From positions 1 through 5,885 of the forward strand of contig JASHSE010000215.1 in NCBI GenBank assembly GCA_030036975.1: a stretch of 5,885 bases of DNA, given 5' to 3'. Of this stretch, positions 1-5,078 are shown piece after piece. Source of the DNA: Xanthobacteraceae bacterium. Its GTDB lineage: Bacteria; Pseudomonadota; Alphaproteobacteria; Rhizobiales; Xanthobacteraceae. Every line of letters starts with the position of its first letter. The stretch's first letter is position 1. The notes under the pieces were generated by a model that had not been told where the DNA came from, searched no databases, and saw nothing but the letters and a program-made list of their open reading frames with translations. A program made the translations under genes and the position numbers.

Positions 1-31
1 GTGAAGTGGAATCCAGGAACGTCCAAGGCGC

Positions 32-44
32 TGATCCCGGATCA
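32..44. repeat. 13-bp palindrome at the ettA stop codon
   Basis: TGATCC-C-GGATCA is a perfect palindrome around a central C. Its right arm contains the TGA stop of ettA on the minus strand. With 6-bp arms, a 1-nt centre and no following T-run on the minus strand it is not a convincing terminator. No better terminator for ettA is visible before the window edge. Confidence 0.3.
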
Positions 45-1694
45 ACGCGAAAATTTCTTATACTTGATGCGCTCCGGCAGGACCGTGTCGGTGCCGAGGC
101 GCCGCATCTTGTCCTTCTCGTAATCGGCGAAATTGCCCTCGAACCATTCGACGTGGCTGTCGCCCTCGAAGGCGAGGATGTGGGTGGCGACGCGGTCGAG
201 GAACCAGCGGTCGTGGCTGATCAGCACGGCGCAGCCGGCGAAATCCTCCAGCGCTTCCTCGAGCGCGCGCAAGGTGTCGACGTCGAGATCGTTGGTCGGC
301 TCGTCGAGCAGGAGCACGTTGGCGCCGGATTTGAGCATCTTGGCGAGATGCACGCGATTGCGCTCGCCGCCGGACAGCTGCCCGACTTTCTTCTGCTGGT
401 CGGCGCCGCGGAAATTGAACGCGGCGCAATAGGCGCGCGAATTGACCTCGCGCTTGCCGAGCGCGAGCTGATCGAGGCCGCCGGAAATTTCCTCCCACAC
501 GGTCTTGCTGCCGTCGAGCGAGTCGCGCGACTGATCGACATAGCCGAGATGCACGGATTCGCCGATGGTGATGGCGCCGCTGTCCGGCTTGTCCTGGCCG
601 GTGATCATGCGGAACAGCGTCGTCTTGCCGGCGCCGTTCGCGCCGATGACGCCGACGATGCCGCCGGGCGGCAGCTGAAAAGTGAGGTCGTCGATCAACA
701 GGTTGTTGCCGAAGCCTTTGCGCAAGCGCTCGAAGTCGATGACGTTCTGGCCGAGCCGTTCGGCGACCGGAATGACGATCTGTGCGGACTGCGCCTGCTT
801 CTCGCCGGCCTTTTTGAGCAGCTCCTCATAGCGCTCGTAACGCGCCTTCGACTTGGCCTGCCGCGCCCGCGGCGAGGCGGTGATCCATTCCTGCTCGCGG
901 GCGAGCGAGCGCTGGCGCGCCTCATCCTCGCGGCCTTCCTGCTCGAGCCGCTTCTGCTTCTGCGCCAGCCAGGACGAGTAATTGCCCTGGTAGGGAATGC
1001 CGTGGCCGCGGTCGAGCTCGAGAATCCAGCCGGTGACGTTGTCGAGGAAGTAGCGGTCGTGGGTGACGATGAGGATGGCGCCCGGATAGTCGCGCAGGTG
1101 GCCTTCGAGCCACAGCACCGATTCGGCGTCGAGATGGTTGGTCGGCTCGTCGAGCAGCAGCAGATCGGGTTGCTCCAGGAGCAGCCGGCACAGCGCGACG
1201 CGGCGGCGCTCGCCGCCCGACAATTTCGCCACCTCGGCATAGTCGGGCGGGCAGCGCAGCGCATCCATGGCCAGATCGACCTTGGAGTCGAGATCCCACA
1301 GGCCCTTGGCCTCGATCTGGTCCTGCAGCTTGGTCATCTCGTCGGCGGTCTCGTCGGAGTAATTGGCAGCCAACTCGTTGTAGCGGTCGATGATCGCCTG
1401 CTGCACCGCGACCCCGTCCATGACGTTGTCGCGCACGGACTTTTGCGCATCGAGCTGCGGCTCCTGCGGCAGGTAGCCGACGCGGGCGCCCTCGGCCGCC
1501 CAGGCCTCGCCGGAAAACTCGGTATCGAGCCCGGCCATGATGCGGAGCAGCGTCGACTTGCCGGCGCCATTGACGCCGAGCACGCCGATCTTGGCGTCCG
1601 GATAGAACGAGAGGTTGATGTTCTCCAAGACCTTGCGGTTGCCCGGATAAGCCTTGGACAGACCTTGCATATGGTAGATGAACTGACGCGCCAT
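42..1694 (-). CDS. ettA: Energy-dependent translational throttle protein EttA (ABC-F ATPase)
   Basis: This is a complete 550-residue soluble ABC-F protein with two ATPase domains and no membrane segment. Visible in order are: Walker A GVNGAGKST (about 40-48); an inserted arm rich in charged residues (about 85-140); signature LSGGE (158-162); Walker B DEPTNHLD (182-189, catalytic Glu183); and switch His in THD (about 212). A basic, helical linker follows (about 235-300, rich in Lys, Arg, Glu and Gln). The second domain has Walker A GANGAGKTT (351-359), LSGGE (440-444), DEPTNDLD (464-471, Glu465) and SHD (His494). Known EttA binds the ribosomal E site and gates the first elongation steps according to the ATP/ADP ratio; the linker matches its P-site-tRNA interaction motif. 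Length (E. coli EttA is about 555 residues) and the lack of a C-terminal coiled coil argue for EttA over Uup. I chose the start MARQFIYHMQ, which is the family's usual N terminus; an in-frame ATG 20 codons upstream adds only a low-complexity Arg/Ala stretch. All catalytic motifs are intact. It is transcribed away from the rest of the window. Confidence 0.96.
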   Translation of the reverse strand: MARQFIYHMQGLSKAYPGNRKVLENINLSFYPDAKIGVLGVNGAGKSTLLRIMAGLDTEFSGEAWAAEGARVGYLPQEPQLDAQKSVRDNVMDGVAVQQAIIDRYNELAANYSDETADEMTKLQDQIEAKGLWDLDSKVDLAMDALRCPPDYAEVAKLSGGERRRVALCRLLLEQPDLLLLDEPTNHLDAESVLWLEGHLRDYPGAILIVTHDRYFLDNVTGWILELDRGHGIPYQGNYSSWLAQKQKRLEQEGREDEARQRSLAREQEWITASPRARQAKSKARYERYEELLKKAGEKQAQSAQIVIPVAERLGQNVIDFERLRKGFGNNLLIDDLTFQLPPGGIVGVIGANGAGKTTLFRMITGQDKPDSGAITIGESVHLGYVDQSRDSLDGSKTVWEEISGGLDQLALGKREVNSRAYCAAFNFRGADQQKKVGQLSGGERNRVHLAKMLKSGANVLLLDEPTNDLDVDTLRALEEALEDFAGCAVLISHDRWFLDRVATHILAFEGDSHVEWFEGNFADYEKDKMRRLGTDTVLPERIKYKKFSR

Positions 1695-1805
1695 GTTCCG
1701 ATCCAGCTTGGCCGCCGCCGCCCGCCGCCATCCGCCGCCGCTTATGGCCGACATATTCGGCTCGCGCTGACCGCAAGGCCCAGCTTTTTGGGGAAATCCG
1801 GCGCT

Positions 1806-1834
1806 GATGTAACGATGCTTGGCGCCCTCGGCAA
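1806..1834 (-). promoter_or_regulatory. Possible weak sigma-70 promoter for ettA
   Basis: On the minus strand TTGCCG (plus-strand 1829-1834) is followed after exactly 17 nt by TACATC (1806-1811). These match the consensus hexamers at 4 of 6 and 3 of 6 positions. Transcription starting near 1799 would give an ettA leader of about 105 nt. Position and spacing are right but the hexamers are weak, so this is a candidate only. Confidence 0.25.
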
Positions 1835-1865
1835 GGACTTAAGGAGCGGATTTGCCTCGCCATCC

Positions 1866-1910
1866 TCACCCTGAGGCGCTCGGCGCGCAGCGCCGAGCCT
1901 CGAAGGGTGA
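1866..1910. repeat. Palindromic repeat unit A1 (REP-like hairpin)
   Basis: This imperfect palindrome can fold with TCACCCT (1866-1872) pairing AGGGTGA (1904-1910), GAGG (1873-1876) pairing CCTC (1898-1901), and CTCGGCGC (1879-1886) pairing GCGCCGAG (1890-1897) around a 3-nt loop. That gives 19 base pairs with 2-nt internal bulges on each strand (1877-1878 and 1902-1903). It has no T-run on either side, so it reads as an interspersed palindromic element and not a terminator. I recall similar CCTGAGG...CCTCGAAGG palindromes as common between genes in Bradyrhizobium-group genomes. Confidence 0.75.
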
Positions 1911-1931
1911 AGGCCGAGGCGTTGGGGCCTA

Positions 1932-1968
1932 CATCCTTCGAGGGCCGCTTCGCGGCCGCCTCAGGATG
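1932..1968. repeat. Palindromic repeat unit A2, inverted relative to A1
   Basis: CATCCT (1932-1937) pairs AGGATG (1963-1968), GAGG (1940-1943) pairs CCTC (1959-1962), and GCCGC (1944-1948) pairs GCGGC (1952-1956) around loop TTC, with 2-nt bulges at 1938-1939 and 1957-1958. Read on the minus strand, this unit has the same order of parts as unit A1 (CCT-GAGG-cg-stem-loop-stem-CCTC-ga-AGG). The two are therefore the same family in opposite orientation, 21 nt apart, like the paired units of bacterial interspersed mosaic elements. The stem tip differs (GCCGC against CTCGGCGC), while the base of the stem is conserved. Confidence 0.75.
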
Positions 1969-2057
1969 AGGTGAATAAAGTAAGAGTTCCTCAAGCCTGA
2001 TCCCTGCTTTCGTTCCCAGACTGCCTAAATCGCACCAAATTTTAGTGGTTTGTCCCC

Positions 2058-2070
2058 GATAATTGTTATC
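2058..2070. promoter_or_regulatory. Small AT-rich palindrome, Fur-box-like
   Basis: GATAA-TTG-TTATC is a palindrome in an AT-rich patch of otherwise GC-rich DNA. It equals the 6-1-6 Fur half-site pattern GATAAT-N-ATTATC except for one base. It lies about 136 nt upstream of the small gene at 2206. No iron-related gene is visible nearby and alphaproteobacterial iron control often uses other proteins (Irr, RirA, Mur), so the Fur reading is weak. Confidence 0.2.
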
Positions 2071-2075
2071 AAACA

Positions 2076-2113
2076 GCCGTTTGAAAATGCCCAACCGGGC
2101 GTTTGAAAACGGC
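2076..2113. repeat. 38-nt near-perfect palindrome with paired CGTTTGAAAA boxes
   Basis: GCCGTTT (2076-2082) pairs AAACGGC (2107-2113). After two mismatched positions, pairing resumes from 2085-2092 with 2097-2104, including one G-T pair, and closes on an AACC loop. The same stretch carries the direct repeat CGTTTGAAAA at 2078-2087 and 2100-2109, 22 bp apart, close to two helical turns. It sits in an AT-richer patch about 90 nt before the small gene at 2206. It lacks a T-run on either strand, so an operator or palindromic repeat is more likely than a terminator. Confidence 0.55.
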
Positions 2114-2193
2114 CGGCGCCGCCCCCGGCATGAGCCGATCGGACGGCGTGAATGACGGGAGCGACGACCCGGAGGGCCCAGCCGAACGGCAAC

Positions 2194-2198
2194 GGGAG
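2194..2198 (+). promoter_or_regulatory. Ribosome-binding site deciding the start of the small gene
   Basis: GGGAG lies 7 nt upstream of the ATG at 2206, an ideal Shine-Dalgarno spacing. This is the main evidence that the 67-residue frame is translated and begins there. Confidence 0.45.
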
Positions 2199-2205
2199 CG
2201 TTCCC

Positions 2206-2409
2206 ATGTGGCGAAATCTGGCGAAAACGATCCGCGACCTGCAGCGAAGCATGGCGGCCGGCGGCGCCGCGTACCGCCCCGATCTGCACTACATGCGCGG
2301 ACCCGGCCCGAAATGGCACGCCAAGTACGGCCACCTCGCCCCGAAGCCGGGACAGTCAGCGCCGTCGCCCGCTTCGAGGCTGCGCGACCTCAGCGAACGC
2401 CGCGCGTAA
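2206..2409 (+). CDS. Small hypothetical protein, 67 residues
   Basis: I do not recognise this protein. It starts MWRNLAKTIRDLQRS, which looks like a short amphipathic helix, then has a segment rich in Gly, Pro, His and aromatic residues (about 18-50, with GPGPKWHAKYGH) and a Pro/Ser/Arg-rich tail. It has no signal peptide, no membrane segment and no Cys pair. The start is chosen because GGGAG (2194-2198) lies 7 nt before this ATG; the reading frame extends upstream to an ATG at 2152 that lacks such a site. The stop falls just before the repeat array at 2419. Two overlapping open frames exist (one on each strand), but neither has a comparable ribosome-binding site. It could still be a chance frame in GC-rich DNA. 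Confidence 0.45.
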   Translation: MWRNLAKTIRDLQRSMAAGGAAYRPDLHYMRGPGPKWHAKYGHLAPKPGQSAPSPASRLRDLSERRA

Positions 2410-2418
2410 CCACTCACA

Positions 2419-2568
2419 GTCATTCCGGGGCGCCGCGCAGCGGCGAACCCGGAATCCATAACCACGAGCGGTGCAAGAACTCGCTCCGACAGGGGTTATG
2501 GATTCCCGGCTCCTCGGCCCGGGAATGACGAAAAGAAGTATGCGGCGCCCCGGAATGACGACAAGAAG
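2419..2568. repeat. Compound palindromic repeat array (family B)
   Basis: Several nested repeats lie here. GTCATTCCGGGGCGCC (2419-2434) is perfectly inverted at 2544-2559. GTCATTCC (2419-2426) is also inverted at 2522-2529. GGAATCCATAACC (2451-2463) is perfectly inverted at 2494-2506, forming a 13-bp stem around a 30-nt loop. CGCCGC/GCGGCG (2431-2436 and 2440-2445) forms a small tip hairpin. GGAATGACGAxAAGAAG occurs directly at 2522-2538 and 2552-2568 with one mismatch, as if the right end of the element had been duplicated. I recall CATTCCGGGG...CCCCGGAATG elements as common intergenic repeats in Bradyrhizobium and relatives. It separates the small gene from the dehydrogenase gene and has no coding content that I trust. 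Confidence 0.75.
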
Positions 2569-2671
2569 CTGCGCCGCGCCCCGGCTTAAACCCCACCGCT
2601 TGTCTTCCCCCGCCCGTTGTGAGACGGCTTGACGCGCCGCATCAGCGCGCATCAGGTGGAGTGATGAAGTC

Positions 2672-3628
2672 ATGCCGGTTCGCTGCGCAATTCTCGACGA
2701 TTATCAGAACGTTTTCCTCAAGCTCGCCGATTGGTCGGCGCTCACGGGCAAAGTCGACCTGCAGGTTTTCAACGCGCATCTCGGAGCCGCCGACAAGGTC
2801 ATCGCGGCGCTGGCCGACTTCGAGATCGTCGTCGCCATGCGCGAGCGCACGGCGTTTCCGCGCGCGGTGATCGAGGCACTGCCGAAGCTGAAACTTCTGA
2901 TCACGACCGGGCTGCGCAACGCCTCGATCGACGTCGCGGCCGCCAGAGCGCGCGGCGTCACGGTGTGCGGCACAGGCTCGTTCGGCAACCCGACCTCCGG
3001 CATCGCCATCGCGCTGATGCTCGAACTGACGCGCCACATCGGCTACGAGAACGCGCGGCTGCACTCCGGCGCGGTTTGGCAAAGCACGATCGGTCCCGAC
3101 CTCGAAGGCCTCACGCTCGGCGTGCTCGGCCTCGGCAAGCTCGGCACCCGCACCGCCGGCGTCGCCAAGGCGTTCGGCATGAAGGTGATCGCCTGGAGCC
3201 AGAATCTCACGGCAGAGAAATGCCGCGAGGTCGGCGTCGGTTATGTCGGCAAGGACGACCTGTTCCGGCAATCCGACTTCATCACCATCCATGTGGTGCT
3301 GTCGCCGCGCTCGCGCGGACTGGTGACCGCCAAAGAACTCGGCCTGATGAAGCCGTCGGCCTATCTGATCAACACCTCGCGCGGCCCGATCGTCGAAGAG
3401 GCGGCGCTGCTCGCGGCGCTGCGCGAGAAGAAAATTGCCGGCGCTGGCCTCGACGTGTTCGATGTCGAGCCGCTGCCGCTCGACCATCCCTTACGCAAAA
3501 TGGACAACGTCGTGATCACGCCGCATCTCGGTTACGTCTCCGAGCAGAATTATCGCGCCTATTTCGCCGGCGTAGTCGAGGATATTTCCACGTTCTTGGA
3601 CGGCAAGCCGGTGCGGGTGATCACTTAG
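2672..3628 (+). CDS. D-2-hydroxyacid dehydrogenase family protein (PGDH-like)
   Basis: This complete 318-residue cytosolic NAD(P)-dependent oxidoreductase should interconvert a 2-hydroxyacid and a 2-ketoacid; the substrate is not evident. A split substrate domain (about 1-100 and 290-318) surrounds a Rossmann domain with GLGKLG at 153-158. The catalytic set is present: Arg237 in NTSRGPI, Glu266 in DVFDVEP and His285 in TPHLGY. TTGLRNASID (78-87) is the usual substrate loop. After the second Rossmann strand the sequence reads VIAWSQN where NAD-specific members have Asp, so NADP use is possible. I recall the same AWSQNLT-type motif in putative phosphoglycerate-dehydrogenase-like proteins of Rhizobiales. 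With no C-terminal ACT domain and only 318 residues it is unlikely to be the biosynthetic SerA. GGTGGAG (2655-2661) lies 10 nt before the ATG. The next gene is 72 nt downstream on the same strand. Confidence 0.92.
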   Translation: MPVRCAILDDYQNVFLKLADWSALTGKVDLQVFNAHLGAADKVIAALADFEIVVAMRERTAFPRAVIEALPKLKLLITTGLRNASIDVAAARARGVTVCGTGSFGNPTSGIAIALMLELTRHIGYENARLHSGAVWQSTIGPDLEGLTLGVLGLGKLGTRTAGVAKAFGMKVIAWSQNLTAEKCREVGVGYVGKDDLFRQSDFITIHVVLSPRSRGLVTAKELGLMKPSAYLINTSRGPIVEEAALLAALREKKIAGAGLDVFDVEPLPLDHPLRKMDNVVITPHLGYVSEQNYRAYFAGVVEDISTFLDGKPVRVIT

Positions 3629-3630
3629 GG

Positions 3631-3685
3631 GCGAATGGCGAAATAGCGAATAGAAGCTTTCTTCTATTCGCTATTCGCTATTCGC
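3631..3685. repeat. 55-nt hairpin with tandem TATTCGC repeats between the two enzyme genes
   Basis: Positions 3631-3656 pair with 3661-3685 around a CTTT loop. This gives about 25 base pairs with a single bulged A (3641) and one G-T pair (3637/3679). The right arm consists of three exact TATTCGC units in tandem (3665-3671, 3672-3678, 3679-3685) and the left arm carries their diverged complement. It begins 2 nt after the dehydrogenase stop and ends 3 nt before the amidohydrolase Shine-Dalgarno site. No T-run follows it, so it is not a classical terminator. It could stabilise the upstream mRNA end or reduce read-through, or be a mobile palindromic repeat. Confidence 0.8.
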
Positions 3686-3688
3686 GAT

Positions 3689-3700
3689 GGAGGAGCCTCC
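3689..3700 (+). promoter_or_regulatory. Amidohydrolase ribosome-binding site inside a GGAGG/CCTCC inverted repeat
   Basis: GGAGGAG (3689-3695) is a near-perfect anti-Shine-Dalgarno match ending 5 nt before the ATG at 3701. The 5-nt spacer is CCTCC, the exact complement of GGAGG. The 2-nt gap is too tight for a stable local hairpin, but CCTCC could compete for the site in dimers or in alternative folds. Confidence 0.6.
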
Positions 3701-4705
3701 ATGAGCGCCGACACGCTCATCGATTTTTACTGCCACATCTCGCCGGTACGCTTTCTCGATGAGATGAACAAGATCGCGCCGAAGCTTGGTAATATCGCGG
3801 CGCGGCTGTGCAACGTGCGCAAGATCCACGATCTCGACGCGCGATTTCGCGAAATGGACGCGTTCGGCGATTACCGCCAAGTGGTGTCGCTGCCCAATCC
3901 GCCGATCGAGGATTTCACCACGCCCGGCCAGGGGCTGGCGCTCGCTCGCATCGCCAATGACGCCATGGCCGAGCTCACCCAAAAACATCCCGATCGCTTC
4001 GCCGGCTTTGTCGCGGCGCTGGCGCTGACCGACGTGATGGGCTCGGTCGAGGAGGCGCGGCGCGCCATAAAAGATCTCGGCGCCGCCGGCGTGCAGATTT
4101 TCACCCCGCTCGCCGGCCGGCCGCTCGACGAGCCGGCCTTCGAGCCGCTGTTCGCCGCCATGGCGCAGCTCGACCGGCCGATCTGGCTGCATCCGGCGCG
4201 CACCGCCGCCATGCCGGATTACGCCGCCGAGCAGAAATCGCGCTTCGAAATGTGGTGGTGCTTCGGCTGGCCCTACGACACTTCGGTCGCCATGGTGCGG
4301 CTCGCGTTGTCTGGCCTGTTCGATCGCTATCCCGGCCTGAAAATCGTCACCCACCATCTCGGCGGCATGATCCCGTATTATGACGGCCGCATCGGCCCCG
4401 GGCTCGACGTGCTCGGCAGCCGCACGTCGGACGAGGATTACTCGAAAATCCTGCCGTCGTTGCGGCGGCCGCATCTCGACTACATGCACGACTTTTACGC
4501 CGACACCGCGATGTTCGGCGGCGGCGTGCACGCGCTGCGCTGCGGCTGCGAATTTTTTGGCGCCGACAAGGTGGTGTTCGCAACCGACACCCCGCTCGGC
4601 CCGATCGAGCCGGCGATCGACGCGCTCAAACAACTCGACATTTCCGCCGCCGACCGCCGTAAGATTTTTGCCGGCAATGCGGAACGGCTGCTGAAGAAAA
4701 ATTGA
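3701..4705 (+). CDS. Amidohydrolase-2 family protein (ACMSD-like decarboxylase/hydrolase)
   Basis: This is a complete 334-residue cytosolic TIM-barrel metal enzyme of the amidohydrolase-2 group, which includes aminocarboxymuconate-semialdehyde decarboxylase (ACMSD), gamma-resorcylate decarboxylase and related lactone hydrolases. Visible motifs are: strand-1 IDFYCHISP (7-15); GVQIFTP (130-136); the ligand histidine in IWLHPAR (His164); THHLGG (217-222, His218/219); and the catalytic/ligand aspartate in FATDTPLG (Asp296). A C-terminal helix FAGNAERLL (323-331) follows, as is usual for the family. The normal strand-1 metal motif is His-x-His, but here the first position is Tyr10 and only His12 remains, so metal binding may differ. 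The start is fixed by a strong ribosome-binding site 5 nt upstream. It follows the dehydrogenase gene in the same direction. Known relatives act on aromatic-ring cleavage products or aromatic acids, so a catabolic role is the likely inference; the substrate is unknown. Confidence 0.88.
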   Translation: MSADTLIDFYCHISPVRFLDEMNKIAPKLGNIAARLCNVRKIHDLDARFREMDAFGDYRQVVSLPNPPIEDFTTPGQGLALARIANDAMAELTQKHPDRFAGFVAALALTDVMGSVEEARRAIKDLGAAGVQIFTPLAGRPLDEPAFEPLFAAMAQLDRPIWLHPARTAAMPDYAAEQKSRFEMWWCFGWPYDTSVAMVRLALSGLFDRYPGLKIVTHHLGGMIPYYDGRIGPGLDVLGSRTSDEDYSKILPSLRRPHLDYMHDFYADTAMFGGGVHALRCGCEFFGADKVVFATDTPLGPIEPAIDALKQLDISAADRRKIFAGNAERLLKKN

Positions 4706-4747
4706 GCTGGCGCGATACGGGCGCCCGCCTCGAGCCTTTACACCGGC

Positions 4748-4764
4748 AGTCGATGACATCGACT
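4748..4764. promoter_or_regulatory. Perfect 17-bp palindrome, possible operator
   Basis: AGTCGATG-A-CATCGACT has 8-bp perfect arms around one central base, the size and symmetry of a dimeric regulator site. It lies 42 nt after the amidohydrolase stop and about 326 nt before the solute-binding-protein start. No regulator gene is in the window, so the cognate protein is unknown. A perfect 8-bp arm at this spacing is unlikely by chance in a given stretch, but a short repeat element remains possible. Confidence 0.45.
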
Positions 4765-5078
4765 CGGCGTGAAAGCGCCGAAACACGCCTAAACACGGGC
4801 TTTCGCGAACGCCGGCGTGTGACGTTTTACCCGTTGCCATGCTGATGGCGCATGACCATAATGTTCCCCGCGAATGGGTGGCGTAACATTGGTCGAGCAT
4901 CGCGCCGATGAGCGATGAAGTCAGCGCCCTTGCAGTCAGCCGCCAGCGCTGCGCGGCTAAGGTTCCATTCGCGCTGCACGCACCAGCCCACGCATCGCTT
5001 CAGCTGCGGCCACCGCGCCGCATCGCCGGCACGCGCTCAGGCGCCGCAGCAACGACATTATCATAACCCTATCAACAC

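Noticed and set aside
1695..1754. Upstream ATG extending EttA by 20 residues
   Set aside because: The added residues are a low-complexity Gly/Arg/Ala stretch, and the family normally begins at the MARQF-type start.
6..1874. A 622-codon open frame on the plus strand antisense to ettA
   Set aside because: It lies exactly opposite the well-supported ettA gene, and its protein is low in recognisable motifs with long Val/Ala/Glu/Arg-rich runs. In high-GC genes with G/C third positions, the antisense frame is often open by chance.
1866..1968. Hairpins considered as a rho-independent terminator
   Set aside because: No gene on either strand ends here, and neither hairpin is followed by a T-run on either strand.
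922..2334. A 470-codon minus-strand frame over the ettA 5' half and the intergenic repeats
   Set aside because: It overlaps ettA out of frame, runs through palindromic repeats, and yields Arg/Ala/Gly-rich sequence with no domain.
2103..2528. A 141-codon plus-strand frame over the small gene and repeat array
   Set aside because: It reads through the repeat elements, starts inside the 38-nt palindrome without a ribosome-binding site, and conflicts with the better-initiated frame at 2206.
2642..3487. A 281-codon minus-strand frame opposite the dehydrogenase
   Set aside because: It is antisense to a clear dehydrogenase with all catalytic residues; the translated sequence is Arg/Glu/Ala-rich and without motifs.
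3665..3685. Three TATTCGC units considered as a CRISPR or iteron array
   Set aside because: The units are 7 nt in direct contact with no spacers, and they form one arm of a hairpin. There is no replication or cas gene nearby.
3671..4900. A 409-codon minus-strand frame opposite the amidohydrolase
   Set aside because: It is antisense to a complete gene with recognisable motifs and a strong ribosome-binding site; it is open by codon bias only.
4908..5066. A 52-codon plus-strand frame just before the binding-protein gene
   Set aside because: It has no Shine-Dalgarno site, its composition is typical of untranslated GC-rich DNA, and there is no recognisable motif. A leader-peptide role cannot be excluded but has no support.
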